In this document: piece by piece, positions 1 to 6,997 of the stretch
Numbering within the stretch: position 1 is the stretch's first letter
Layout: each line of letters opens with the position of its first letter
Assembly (NCBI GenBank): GCA_041740375.1
Contig: JBGSMB010000051.1
Coordinates: forward strand, 1 to 11,844
Reading direction: 5' to 3'
DNA: 11,844 bases
Source: JBGSMB01 sp041740375
Lineage (GTDB): Bacteria; Patescibacteriota; Saccharimonadia; Saccharimonadales; JAGQMS01
The notes under the pieces: generated by a model
What the model was told of the DNA's origin: nothing
Database searches by the model: none
Seen by the model: only the letters and a program-made list of their open reading frames with translations
Position numbers and translations under genes: made by a program

Positions 1-68
1 TCGCAGAAAGGCGCCTAGATAACAAGCAACAACCTGTACATGAGTTTAGGGATTGTGCCCTAAGAGTT

Positions 69-100
69 AAAAACCGGCATATTCATTTCGAAAATATCGG
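69..100 (-). terminator. Intrinsic terminator of ppa
   Basis: Read on the - strand, CCG-ATATT, a nine-base loop, then AATAT-(GC bulge)-CGG is followed directly by five T (73-69). It starts 11 bases past the ppa stop, so it most likely ends that transcript. The stem is interrupted by a 2-nt bulge and is partly A/T, so termination may be incomplete. Confidence 0.6.
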
Positions 101-111
101 CCCTCGACTAG

Positions 112-648
112 TTACCACCATTTATTTTCTAGCGCCCTTGCTCGACATTCTTCGATTATTTTCCATGCGGCTTCGACGTCTCCAAATCCTTGCACAGTCG
201 TAGTGCCCTTTTTCTTTAAGTCTTTGTAATGCGTGAAGTGATGCTCTATTTGTTGGTGCCAAGCCTCACTCATCTCTTCGTGGTGCATCAGTTTTGCGTT
301 ATGCCGATCTTCGGCTGGTACACAGATGATCTTATGATCCATCTCACCCCCATCTTCAAAATTAAGCACTCCGATAACCCGAGCCTCTTTCACAACCGCA
401 CCCATTGGTATCGGTTCGTCAGTTATAACAAGCGTATCTAGTTCATCTCCGTCCTCATCAAGTGTTTGTGGAATGAATCCGTAGTTACATGGTTTTGCGA
501 AAATATGTGGCTCAATCCTATCTACAACAAAATACTCTTCTCTCCTATCCCACTCAATTTTTGTCGCCGATCCTTTGCTGATTTCGATAACGGTACTAAT
601 ATAATGTAATGGTTCACCATAGTTAATATGGTTGAAGGGGTAACTCAT
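112..648 (-). CDS. ppa: Inorganic pyrophosphatase (family I, soluble)
   Basis: Cytoplasmic, Mg-dependent hydrolysis of pyrophosphate to phosphate, which pulls tRNA charging and nucleic-acid synthesis forward. The frame is open further upstream, but I start at the ATG at 648: AGGAG lies nine bases before it, and the protein then has 178 residues, the usual size, beginning MSYPFNH. Active-site residues by family alignment: E22 and K30 in the N-terminal strand, the DGDELD cluster at 66-71, D99, D104 and K106, and Y141-K142 in HYKDL. The DGDELDT stretch departs from the strict family signature only in its last residue. It is divergent from the phosphodiesterase gene, with a 49-bp gap, and a terminator follows it. 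Identification is secure; the start is well supported. Confidence 0.95.
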   Translation of the reverse strand: MSYPFNHINYGEPLHYISTVIEISKGSATKIEWDRREEYFVVDRIEPHIFAKPCNYGFIPQTLDEDGDELDTLVITDEPIPMGAVVKEARVIGVLNFEDGGEMDHKIICVPAEDRHNAKLMHHEEMSEAWHQQIEHHFTHYKDLKKKGTTTVQGFGDVEAAWKIIEECRARALENKWW

Positions 649-685
649 TTTTGAAGACTCCTGATTACTTTTTAAAATATTACTG

Positions 686-691
686 TACGAT
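686..691 (+). promoter_or_regulatory. Extended -10 promoter, possibly giving a leaderless mRNA
   Basis: TGTACGAT (684-691) is an extended -10 (TG-N-TACGAT) on the + strand. The expected start of transcription, about seven bases downstream, falls on the ATG at 698. No Shine-Dalgarno sequence precedes that ATG and no good -35 is visible. A leaderless transcript is therefore inferred. Confidence 0.4.
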
Positions 692-697
692 AGTAGC

Positions 698-1354
698 ATG
701 AAATTTGTCTCCCACAGGGGAGCTGCCGGTTTAGAAGAAGAAAACACCGCATCGAGTATACTTCTTGCCGACAGTTACTCACCGGAGTTTATTGAGGTTG
801 ATCTCCATTTGACGAGAGATAATGTTTGTGTGCTGTATCATGGCGACCTGAGGCGAACTTATACAGGTGAAAAACTTGATAAAACCTACCAAGAATTAAA
901 GACCTGTATACCTGATCTTTTGACCTTACAAGAACTCACAAAGCTACCATTAGCTAACAAGGTATTGCTCGACATAAAGGTCAAAAACTTGCCAGACGAT
1001 GTCATTTCACTACTTAGAAAGGCGCCGTTGAATTTTAAGCAAGGATTCACCTCTCCTCATACAAAACCACTTAAACAAGTAAGCGAGCTATTCCCCGAAG
1101 CAATTACACTAATATCTCAACCATATTACGAGGGACCGTTTCGACCATTTGAATTAGCAAAAAAATACAATTTTAGCGGTAGTAACATCAATAAGTGGTG
1201 GGTAGGTCCAATCACTTATCATCTCGCCAAACGTGATAAGAAGTTACTCTACACCTACACTATCGATAGAAAGTTTACAATGAGGGTAGTTGCTAAATTA
1301 TTTCCAAAAATAATAATAGTAAGTAACAGGCCTGATATTATTTCTGAACTTTAG
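698..1354 (+). CDS. Glycerophosphodiester phosphodiesterase family protein
   Basis: Predicted to hydrolyse glycerophosphodiesters (deacylated phospholipid headgroups) to sn-glycerol 3-phosphate plus an alcohol. The 218 residues form one GDPD TIM-barrel domain: HRGAAGLEEENT at residues 6-17 carries the catalytic His-Arg and metal-binding Glu, EVDLHLTRD follows near 32-40 (metal Glu/Asp), YHGDL near 47-51 supplies the second catalytic His, and LLDIK sits in the next strand. The C-terminal NRPD resembles the family's usual TDRPD end. There is no signal peptide, so it is probably cytoplasmic. It is slightly shorter than typical UgpQ-like enzymes. The stop codon is two bases from the stop of the convergent fasciclin gene, so neither has room for its own terminator. 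The exact substrate cannot be told from sequence. Confidence 0.88.
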   Translation: MKFVSHRGAAGLEEENTASSILLADSYSPEFIEVDLHLTRDNVCVLYHGDLRRTYTGEKLDKTYQELKTCIPDLLTLQELTKLPLANKVLLDIKVKNLPDDVISLLRKAPLNFKQGFTSPHTKPLKQVSELFPEAITLISQPYYEGPFRPFELAKKYNFSGSNINKWWVGPITYHLAKRDKKLLYTYTIDRKFTMRVVAKLFPKIIIVSNRPDIISEL

Positions 1355-1356
1355 TT

Positions 1357-1974
1357 TTATTGAAGTAGTAGAATGTTGTCTATTATGTATATTCTGTTGC
1401 CAGCCGTATCGACATAATATGTTCCACCGACACTAGCAATACGACCCTTGGAATCCGTTAGTGATGTTTGACCATTTTTTACAGAGATAAATATTTCCCT
1501 ACCATTCAACATTGTAAGTTTCTGGCCATCTACAAGCTCCACATTCGGAGCGACTCCTTCAGCAGTCGGTAAAAATACCGCGAAGTAATAAAGTTTTAGG
1601 TCGTTTTGTGAAGCCTCAGGAACATTCGCAAGCAACTTTGCTTCGTCCGTTTCAAAAGCCTCATTTTTTGGTGCAAAAATGACCGTTATTGCTAAGGTTA
1701 CGTCACTTAATCCTGTTGTTGCGGTAGCGATGTTTGATTCTAGAGGTGCACCCGCTATATATTCGTTGAATGAAGTAAGTGATTCTTCAGTTGAAAGAAA
1801 AGCGAATACATCCTCTATCTGCTTTTCTTTTGTCTCAACAATTCCCGTGTCTTCTTGATTTTTAGAATCAGAAATATAAGTTTGATATACGAAAAAGCTC
1901 CCAACAACTGCTATTAGCAAGCATAGTAGAAGGATTACTTTGCTTTTTCTTGATTTTAAACTCAGCTTTTTCAT
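1357..1974 (-). CDS. Membrane-anchored fasciclin (FAS1) domain protein
   Basis: Small surface protein with a basic N-terminus (KKLSLKSRKSK), one hydrophobic segment at about residues 12-32 acting as an uncleaved anchor or signal, a polar linker, and a FAS1 domain. FAS1 marks are TVIFAPKNEAFE (H1 box-like) and the closing YIIDNILLL strand. FAS1 domains mediate adhesion in many organisms; that role here is inference, though attachment to a host cell fits an episymbiont. I use the ATG at 1974 (205 aa). A TTG at 1986 would add MVSR, and neither has a Shine-Dalgarno sequence. TATACT at 1989-1994 is so close that the transcript would have almost no leader. Confidence 0.82.
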   Translation of the reverse strand: MKKLSLKSRKSKVILLLCLLIAVVGSFFVYQTYISDSKNQEDTGIVETKEKQIEDVFAFLSTEESLTSFNEYIAGAPLESNIATATTGLSDVTLAITVIFAPKNEAFETDEAKLLANVPEASQNDLKLYYFAVFLPTAEGVAPNVELVDGQKLTMLNGREIFISVKNGQTSLTDSKGRIASVGGTYYVDTAGNRIYIIDNILLLQ

Positions 1975-1988
1975 GCGCGATACCAACT

Positions 1989-1994
1989 AGTATA
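1989..1994 (-). promoter_or_regulatory. -10 box of the fasciclin gene
   Basis: TATACT on the - strand within TATACTAGT. The same nine bases lie upstream of the FKBP gene at 3851-3859. Transcription would start near 1982, leaving a leader of under ten bases before the ATG at 1974. No convincing -35 is seen. Confidence 0.4.
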
Positions 1995-2012
1995 ACAGAA
2001 GCGTTTTGGCTG

Positions 2013-2942
2013 CTACTTCTTATTGTCCAGATACTCTCGTATCATCAGCGCAGCTGTTGCACCTTCGCCAGTTGCGCTGGCTATTTGGAGTGTAGCGCCT
2101 GAGCGAACATCTCCAGCGGCAAAAACACCGGATACGTTTGTTTCTAATCTTTCATCCGTTTTGACTGACCCATTTTCGTCTAATTCTATGCCACTACCGT
2201 TTAAAAAACTCGTTGTTGGAAGTAGGCCGATAAATACGAAAACTCCATCAGTTTCGAACATTGTCTCTACACCATTTTTTGTAGCAGATACTTTATTAAC
2301 CCTATTGTCGGCTCCAATTATTTCATTCGTTACGGTATTGAAATGTACGGTTATTTTATCTTTATAGTGATCTAGTTCTCTTTGAAGTATATCAGAGGCT
2401 CTAAGCGAGTCTCCACGTACGAGCATGTCTATATGGGTTGCAAATTTAGTCAGGAATATCGCCTCTTGTACAGCCGAGTTGCCTCCACCGACAACAACCA
2501 ATTTCTTATCTCGAAATAGAGGACCATCGCAAGTTGCACAAAAATATACGCCCTTTCCGTAGTACTCTGATTCACCGGGTATTCCAAGCTTTTTCCAGTC
2601 GCTCCCCGTGGCAATGAGAACTGACTTAGCAGTCATTTCACCGCTAGTCGTCGTAAGTGCTATAAGGCCGTTTTCATTCTTTTTCAACGATTGAACTTCA
2701 CCAAATTCAAACTTTGCACCAAATCGTTCTGCTTGCTTCCATAAATTATCAGCGAGATCCATGCCAGTAATTCCTTCTGGAAATCCAGGATAATTGTCGA
2801 CTTTATCGGTGATTGCAGCCAAGCCCCCTACAACACCCTTCTCAAAGAGCAGAGTATTTATATCTTCTCGAGTAGTGTATATAGCAGCAGAAAGAGCTGC
2901 TGGTCCAGCACCGACTATTATTAAGTCATACACTTCACTCAC
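2013..2942 (-). CDS. trxB: Thioredoxin reductase (NADPH, FAD flavoprotein)
   Basis: Cytoplasmic flavoenzyme moving electrons from NADPH through FAD and a redox disulfide to a thioredoxin or glutaredoxin-like partner. The longer open frame has no better start; I use the GTG at 2942, giving 309 residues (MSEVYDLIIVGAGPAA), normal for the low-molecular-weight class. FAD-binding GAGPAA is at 11-16, the redox pair is CATC at 135-138, the NADPH site is GGGNSA at 152-157 followed by VRGDSLRA, and FAAGDV near the C-terminus contacts FAD. The GTG overlaps the TGA of the upstream glutaredoxin gene in GTGA, so the two are translationally coupled and probably work as a reductase-acceptor pair. Confidence 0.95.
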   Translation of the reverse strand: MSEVYDLIIVGAGPAALSAAIYTTREDINTLLFEKGVVGGLAAITDKVDNYPGFPEGITGMDLADNLWKQAERFGAKFEFGEVQSLKKNENGLIALTTTSGEMTAKSVLIATGSDWKKLGIPGESEYYGKGVYFCATCDGPLFRDKKLVVVGGGNSAVQEAIFLTKFATHIDMLVRGDSLRASDILQRELDHYKDKITVHFNTVTNEIIGADNRVNKVSATKNGVETMFETDGVFVFIGLLPTTSFLNGSGIELDENGSVKTDERLETNVSGVFAAGDVRSGATLQIASATGEGATAALMIREYLDNKK

Positions 2943-3193
2943 GACGCAACCGCCGGAGCAAGTTTCGCCAAGTTCCAACCTACAATAACATCTTTTGTAT
3001 CATCTTGCTTCGTCACAACTGTAATTGGAACAGTCGATGCACCCCCGCTGACATCAAATGCTTCCTGCCGCTTGTCGGGTTGCTCATCAAGATTAATCAC
3101 ATCATATGCAAATGCTTTTGAGTCCAACCATTTTTTCACCATGACGCAGTATGAGCATGTGTTTGTTGTATAGATAGTTATGTTTTTGGGCAT
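2939..3193 (-). CDS. Glutaredoxin-like / NrdH-type redoxin
   Basis: Small dithiol redoxin of 84 residues with the thioredoxin fold. The active site is CSYC at residues 13-16, and the cis-proline is TVP at 54-56. The ATG at 3193 is preferred over an ATG 13 codons upstream because AGGA lies seven bases ahead of it and the protein then starts MPKNITIYTTNTCSYC, as in this family. Coupling to trxB suggests it is reduced by thioredoxin reductase rather than glutathione, like NrdH, which feeds ribonucleotide reductase. That partner is inferred: no ribonucleotide reductase gene lies in the window. Confidence 0.88.
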   Translation of the reverse strand: MPKNITIYTTNTCSYCVMVKKWLDSKAFAYDVINLDEQPDKRQEAFDVSGGASTVPITVVTKQDDTKDVIVGWNLAKLAPAVAS

Positions 3194-3205
3194 ATCAATT
3201 TCCTG

Positions 3206-3211
3206 TTTATA
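3206..3211 (-). promoter_or_regulatory. -10 box of the redoxin-trxB operon
   Basis: TATAAA on the - strand, 12 bases before the redoxin start codon, with TTGAGT (3227-3232) as a possible -35 at a short 15-bp spacing. The placement is plausible, but the leader would be very short. Confidence 0.3.
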
Positions 3212-3267
3212 TACTATGTGTAGCGTACTCAACTATAACATAAGCACTATATGTGATGCCAGCAATG

Positions 3268-3828
3268 TTATTGAACGCTAATTAATACGATATCAAATAC
3301 TAAATCGCTGTCAGGAGGTATATTGCCTTGTCCAGACTGACCGTAAGCTAGATCGGCGGGAATAAAGAGTCGACGAGTACCCCCTACTTTCATACCTGGC
3401 ATCCCTTGCTGCCATCCTTGAATTAAGTTGCTAAGCGGTGCCGTAAAAGGTTGTCCGGTATCAAGAGAGCTTTGGAAAATAATCCCGGTGGTTGCAAGAG
3501 CTCCGGTGTAGTCTGCGGTAACCGTGCTACTAGCTAGTACTTCAGCACCTGAACCTTCTACGAGGTCTTCAAATCTAAGTTCTGTGATTCTCTGATCTGT
3601 CGGCGTATAGCCTGCAAGTTGCGTACCTTCCAATTTACCCTCCTGTGGTGTTGTGGTTTCATTTGATGTTTGCTCTGACTCATTTAATGAGTTTTGAGCT
3701 TCTTCTTGTAAGCTATTCTGTTCATCTTGCTGTTGTGACTGAAAAACGACTAGAAATACTGCTCCTACAGTTGATATCAACAAAAAAAGAGCCAAGACAA
3801 ACGAACCGACTCTATGTGTTTTACTCAT
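3268..3828 (-). CDS. Membrane-anchored FKBP-type peptidyl-prolyl cis-trans isomerase
   Basis: Extracytoplasmic folding catalyst. The 186 residues comprise a short cytoplasmic N-terminus, one transmembrane segment (about 8-29), a Gln/Glu/Ser/Thr-rich linker (about 30-75), and an FKBP domain from about 80 to the end. Recognisable family features are VTADYTGALATTGIIFQSS, the GWQQGMPGMKVGGTRRLFIP strand-turn, AYGQSGQGNIPPDSDLVFDIVL and the final strand. There is no lipobox cysteine, so it is held by the membrane segment. The ATG at 3828 follows AAGGGGG by four bases, a strong ribosome-binding site. Its likely clients are secreted or surface proteins such as the nearby fasciclin protein (inference). 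Confidence 0.92.
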   Translation of the reverse strand: MSKTHRVGSFVLALFLLISTVGAVFLVVFQSQQQDEQNSLQEEAQNSLNESEQTSNETTTPQEGKLEGTQLAGYTPTDQRITELRFEDLVEGSGAEVLASSTVTADYTGALATTGIIFQSSLDTGQPFTAPLSNLIQGWQQGMPGMKVGGTRRLFIPADLAYGQSGQGNIPPDSDLVFDIVLISVQ

Positions 3829-3853
3829 AATTCCCCCTTAATATTCTCTTACT

Positions 3854-3859
3854 AGTATA
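3854..3859 (-). promoter_or_regulatory. -10 box of the FKBP gene
   Basis: TATACT on the - strand, within the same TATACTAGT seen upstream of the fasciclin gene. It gives a leader of about 20 bases containing the AAGGGGG ribosome-binding site. No clear -35 is seen. Confidence 0.4.
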
Positions 3860-3898
3860 CCTGCTGACGCAAAAAACGAACTGGTTAAATTTACGACA

Positions 3899-5674
3899 CT
3901 ACTTGGCAATTTCAAATGCTTGAAGCTTAGATTTCACCGTCTTTGTAGGCTTAGAACTCTGGAGTTCCAGCAAGCTGGCGTATATACCGCCAGATTTTGC
4001 AAGTTCCTTTGGTGTACCTATTTCGTCTACTTTACCGCCCCTCAAGGTGATAATGGTATCTACCGACTGAATTGTACTTAATCTGTGGGCAATAATTATT
4101 GTAGTCCTACCTTTCATTAAAGTAGCTAAAGCCTGCTGAACAAGAACTTCACTTTTATTATCCAGACTACTAGTCGCCTCGTCTAGCACTAGTATGGGTG
4201 CATCTTTTAGTAAGGCTCTTGCAATCGCAATTCTTTGCTTTTGACCACCGGAAAGCTTCAATCCTCGCTCACCTATCTGCGTCGAGTATCCATCCGTAAA
4301 ACTTCTAATAAATTCGTGGGCATTTGCGGCTTTTGCGGCAGCAATTACCTCGGCGTCACTTGCTCGAGGCGCACCATATGCAATATTATCTCGAATAGTA
4401 CCGCTAAATAGCGCAGGATCTTGGAAAACGACTCCGATTTGTCTCCTTAATGAATTTTGAGTTACATCACTTATCGATTTTCCATCGATACGTATAGTCC
4501 CGCCAGAAAGCTCATAAAGACGCATAAGTAGATTGGTGATCGTTGTCTTGCCTTCACCGCTTTCGCCGACTAATGCAACCTTAGAATCTGATGCAATCTT
4601 AAATGTGAGTTTATTTAGAACTTTCTCGCCACCTTCGTAAGTAAACTCAACGTCCTGAAACTCTATTTCACCTTGCGTAATCTTTAATGGCTTTGCATTT
4701 GGTAAATCCTTAATTGAAGGTTGTGTCGACATCACTTCAAAATAATCCTTACTATCAGCGATTGCTCTCTGAGTATTTTCTACTAGAAAAGTAATTGTAA
4801 ATATAGGAAGCCGTATATTCATGGCAAGTAACATTAATGTTACTGCGTCTCCGGGCGAATAATCACCGTTAGCGGCTTGGATAAATATGACCACATACAC
4901 TGCAAAGAAAATTATATTAAGAATTAATCGCCTAAATGTATCGCGACTATGCCAATATTTGCTTTGTGGTTTGGTAATTTCCGTAACTTTTTGCAATTGA
5001 CGGTTAAAAAACTTTAGCTCTGTGGCTTCTCGAATGAAGCTCTTCACGACTTTTACCTGGCTCACTGATTCTGTGAATCGGCCCGTAGCAACATCTTTAT
5101 GATGGTTAATCTTGTGCTGATAATTCTGCCATTTTGTACTTGTCTTGACGGTTAAAAATATAAATATCGGATAAAGGATGGCCAGCAAGATTGCCACTTG
5201 CCAGCTGATAAGCGCAACGGCTATGAGGGAAAAAATAGTTGTAAAGATGAACTGAAGGAAGTTATTGCTCAACATATTTATAAAGCTGACTATCTGTTCG
5301 ATCGAGCGGCTCAATCTGTTGATAATCTTGCCCGTCAGCTCACGATCAAAATAGCTTTGCGGCAAGTTAAGTAAGTGAGCGAAATAATTTGCACTTAGTT
5401 GTTTCTGTAATTTTGCGGCCATAATGTCACCCAAGTACTGCGAAATGTTGCTCACTATGGTACTTCCTGCGTCTTGCAGAAAAATAATTACAGCAATGGC
5501 TACAAGGACTGATATCTGCGCAGCATCACCCTTACCTAACTCATCTATAGCCCTACCCGCTAGGATCGGTTGCAATAAATTAGAAACAGACAGAAGTACT
5601 GTTAATACACTTATCGCTGCATAGTACGGCCATAATTTTTTAGCATGAGCTAATATTCTGATAATTGGCGCCAT
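3899..5674 (-). CDS. ABC transporter half-molecule: fused membrane and ATPase domains (exporter type)
   Basis: 591 residues, the normal length of an MsbA/LmrA/MdlB-like half-transporter that dimerises in the cytoplasmic membrane. Residues 1-310 are the six-helix exporter domain (helices near 15-35, 52-70, 135-155, 158-178, 250-268 and 280-300). Residues 335-575 are the nucleotide-binding domain: Walker A GESGEGKT (370-377), Q-loop FQDPALF (417-423), signature LSGGQ (474-478), Walker B ILVLDE (494-499), and the switch His in AHRLST (530). All catalytic residues are present. AGGT lies a few bases before the ATG at 5674. It follows rplY by 47 bp on the same strand with no terminator between them, so they may be co-transcribed. 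The substrate (lipid, peptide or drug) cannot be assigned. Confidence 0.93.
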   Translation of the reverse strand: MAPIIRILAHAKKLWPYYAAISVLTVLLSVSNLLQPILAGRAIDELGKGDAAQISVLVAIAVIIFLQDAGSTIVSNISQYLGDIMAAKLQKQLSANYFAHLLNLPQSYFDRELTGKIINRLSRSIEQIVSFINMLSNNFLQFIFTTIFSLIAVALISWQVAILLAILYPIFIFLTVKTSTKWQNYQHKINHHKDVATGRFTESVSQVKVVKSFIREATELKFFNRQLQKVTEITKPQSKYWHSRDTFRRLILNIIFFAVYVVIFIQAANGDYSPGDAVTLMLLAMNIRLPIFTITFLVENTQRAIADSKDYFEVMSTQPSIKDLPNAKPLKITQGEIEFQDVEFTYEGGEKVLNKLTFKIASDSKVALVGESGEGKTTITNLLMRLYELSGGTIRIDGKSISDVTQNSLRRQIGVVFQDPALFSGTIRDNIAYGAPRASDAEVIAAAKAANAHEFIRSFTDGYSTQIGERGLKLSGGQKQRIAIARALLKDAPILVLDEATSSLDNKSEVLVQQALATLMKGRTTIIIAHRLSTIQSVDTIITLRGGKVDEIGTPKELAKSGGIYASLLELQSSKPTKTVKSKLQAFEIAK

Positions 5675-5721
5675 TATTACCTGCTACCTTTTGTATTTGA
5701 CACCCGAGAAACTGTGTCGAC

Positions 5722-6366
5722 TTACTTAGATTCTTCGGAAGATTCGTTATCCGCACCATGATCAGATGGTACGTCAGCTGCAGAAACCTCATCCTGAGTT
5801 TCTACTTCTTCGACTTGGCTTCGAGGTTCTTCAATACGGAATAGTACCTTGTCTGGCTCATCGGACAGCTCAACACCTTCTGGAATCTTCAAATCTTTTG
5901 CTTGAATCATATCATCTGGAGTTGCAAGCATGCTTGCATCAGCTTCAAGATGATCGGGGAGATTAAGTGGGTTCGCCTCTACGAGTACCGTATTATCACT
6001 TGTGATAATAATATTTCCAGCAAGAACTGCTGGACTTGTGCCGACAAGCTCGACTGGAACCTCGGCTTCAATTTTTTCGTTTTTATTAACCATCTGGAAC
6101 TCGACATGACGAATTCGGGAAGTAGTAGGACTAAAATCTACGTGTTTAATAAGCACAAGGTGCTCTTCTTTTTCCCCGACTTTAAGTTCAATAGCGTGGT
6201 TAGTTCCGGCTTCGTCAATCAGCTTTCGCATTGACTCGTATTCGGCCTGAATGGCAACGGAGTCTTGACCGCGACCATAAATATTGCCAATAACGAGACC
6301 TTCACGGTATAACTTCTTGACCTTACCTTTTACTTCTCTTTTTTCTACAGACATGTGAATAGACAT
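5722..6366 (-). CDS. rplY: 50S ribosomal protein L25 / general stress protein Ctc
   Basis: Binds 5S rRNA at the central protuberance of the large subunit. The 214 residues show the two-domain TL5/Ctc form: an N-terminal 5S-rRNA-binding beta-barrel (about 5-92, beginning VEKREVKGKVKKLYREG and containing GNIYGRG) and a C-terminal beta domain (about 93-185, with EVPVELVGTSPAVLAGNI and LPDHLEAD). An acidic disordered tail rich in Glu, Asp and Ser follows (about 186-214). I keep the ATG at 6366; an in-frame ATG at 6354 is the alternative, and GGAG sits rather far upstream. A strong promoter lies about 35 bp upstream, immediately after the terminator of the large RNA unit. Confidence 0.93.
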   Translation of the reverse strand: MSIHMSVEKREVKGKVKKLYREGLVIGNIYGRGQDSVAIQAEYESMRKLIDEAGTNHAIELKVGEKEEHLVLIKHVDFSPTTSRIRHVEFQMVNKNEKIEAEVPVELVGTSPAVLAGNIIITSDNTVLVEANPLNLPDHLEADASMLATPDDMIQAKDLKIPEGVELSDEPDKVLFRIEEPRSQVEEVETQDEVSAADVPSDHGADNESSEESK

Positions 6367-6400
6367 GTTAATTCTTTGAGCTCCAATTTACTTTACGCTG

Positions 6401-6430
6401 ATTATACCACATCTATAGAGATGATATCAA
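6401..6430 (-). promoter_or_regulatory. Promoter of rplY
   Basis: On the - strand TTGATA (6425-6430) and a perfect TATAAT (6401-6406) are separated by 18 bp, and TGG before the -10 makes it an extended -10. The -35 overlaps the T-run of the upstream terminator, so the two transcription units abut without a gap. Confidence 0.8.
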
Positions 6431-6453
6431 AAAGACCGGCGTTCTAGCCGGCC
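6429..6453 (-). terminator. Intrinsic terminator ending the large RNA unit
   Basis: On the - strand a 7-bp, GC-rich stem (GGCCGGC with GCCGGTC) and a short loop TAGAA-C are followed by TTTTT. Orientation and position fit termination of a transcript entering from 7.9 kb. It insulates rplY, whose -35 begins inside the T-run. Confidence 0.75.
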
Positions 6454-6557
6454 TTTCGGAAGGGTTCGGATCGTAAACTCCACCTCACCTCTTCCACACT
6501 ATAACTATACACCCATATTAGTTGAACAAAGCAATGCTGTTAGCTATTGATTATTAC

Positions 6558-6597
6558 CTCCAACGAGCGTGAAATAATTGTTTCACGGCCCTTGGAG
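6558..6597 (-). ncRNA. Strong two-part hairpin just 3' of the long-range helix
   Basis: On the - strand CTCCAA pairs with TTGGAG (outer 6 bp) and CGTGAAA with TTTCACG (inner 7 bp). A symmetrical four-base internal loop separates them, and the apical loop is six bases. It begins two bases after the closing 15-bp helix, suggesting coaxial stacking. It has no T-run, so it is not a terminator. Confidence 0.6.
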
Positions 6598-6599
6598 AT

Positions 6600-6614
6600 A
6601 CAGGTGTTGATAAC
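6600..6614 (-). repeat. 3' strand of the 15-bp long-range inverted repeat
   Basis: ACAGGTGTTGATAAC on the + strand; its exact reverse complement lies at 7796-7810. In a - strand transcript the two would form an uninterrupted 15-bp helix enclosing about 1.18 kb. Confidence 0.75.
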
Positions 6615-6627
6615 CTAGCATCCCAAC

Positions 6628-6645
6628 CGATCAGTTACCCGATCG
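6628..6645 (-). ncRNA. Hairpin with GUAA (GNRA) tetraloop
   Basis: On the - strand CGATCGG and CTGATCG form seven pairs (one G-U) closed by a GTAA loop. GNRA loops often dock into receptors in large folded RNAs. It lies between the end of the short open frame and the 3' strand of the 15-bp helix. Confidence 0.55.
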
Positions 6646-6646
6646 A

Positions 6647-6811
6647 TTACACAAACCCAGTCGCCCTGCAACCATCACAGTCGATGATGTTTCCTCCGAC
6701 TGAACGCTTACCTCGCCCTTGACACTGTGTGTGCGGTACTTTTCCTTTCGCTTTCATCTTGTCCACTTCGTCTCGCGACGGTTGGGCGGGCATTGGGGAA
6801 AAAAGCCCCAT
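6647..6811 (-). CDS. Possible 54-residue zinc-ribbon-like protein
   Basis: This short frame ends in a pattern typical of DnaJ-like or anti-TRAP-like zinc ribbons: PHTQCQGRGK, then GGNIIDCDGCRATGFV. It offers H27, C30, C45 and C48 as four metal ligands, with the first Cys of the usual CxxCxGxG replaced by His and the second G-T-G altered to A-T-G. The ATG at 6811 has a modest GAAAAGAG upstream; in-frame ATGs at 6793 and 6757 are alternatives. Against it being a gene: it lies within the structured RNA unit, overlaps a GCGA-capped hairpin (6769-6780), and has a weak ribosome-binding site. If real it could be a small RNA- or protein-binding partner encoded inside the transcript. The family resemblance is from memory of the motif, not a search. 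Confidence 0.35.
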   Translation of the reverse strand: MGLFSPMPAQPSRDEVDKMKAKGKVPHTQCQGRGKRSVGGNIIDCDGCRATGFV

Positions 6812-6859
6812 CTTTGTACTCTTTTCTACTAGAAATTACGAGGAACAAAATAAGAAGTT

Positions 6860-6995
6860 ACTCGGCAGAGACGTCGTCAAAATCGTTACGGCTCCGAAAG
6901 AGGAAACCTACCGCGCCCACACCTCCTTCACAGGCATGGGCGGCACAATTTCTTCACCACTCCCAGGAGGGCTAGACTTACTAACTCTGCCGAGT
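6860..6995 (-). ncRNA. Structured element C (diverged copy of element B)
   Basis: Closed by a perfect 11-bp inverted repeat (ACTCGGCAGAG 6860-6870 with CTCTGCCGAGT 6985-6995). On the - strand the 5' arm is followed by GTAAGTCTAGC (6971-6981), and the 3' arm is preceded by AACGAT-(4)-GACGACG region (6872-6887). Both blocks recur at the same places in element B. Internal helices include TGCCGCCCA with TGGGCGCGGTA (bulged) and GGTTTC with GGAGCC around a seven-base loop. It begins three bases after the end of the Phe-like domain. Confidence 0.55.
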
Positions 6996-6997
6996 AG

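Noticed and set aside
46..63. Hairpin TTAGGG-(6)-CCCTAA near the left edge as a terminator
   Set aside because: Six pairs only and no T-run on either strand; bases 1-45 contain nothing else I can name.
2023..2367. 114-codon + strand frame inside trxB
   Set aside because: Antisense shadow of the trxB coding sequence, with no domain and no ribosome-binding site.
6454..6860. tmRNA, RNase P RNA or SRP RNA in the 3' part of the large RNA
   Set aside because: No GAGGAAAGUCC or ACAGAA boxes, no Ala-type tmRNA ends with a tag frame ending in Ala-Ala, and no SRP domain IV motif were found on either strand.
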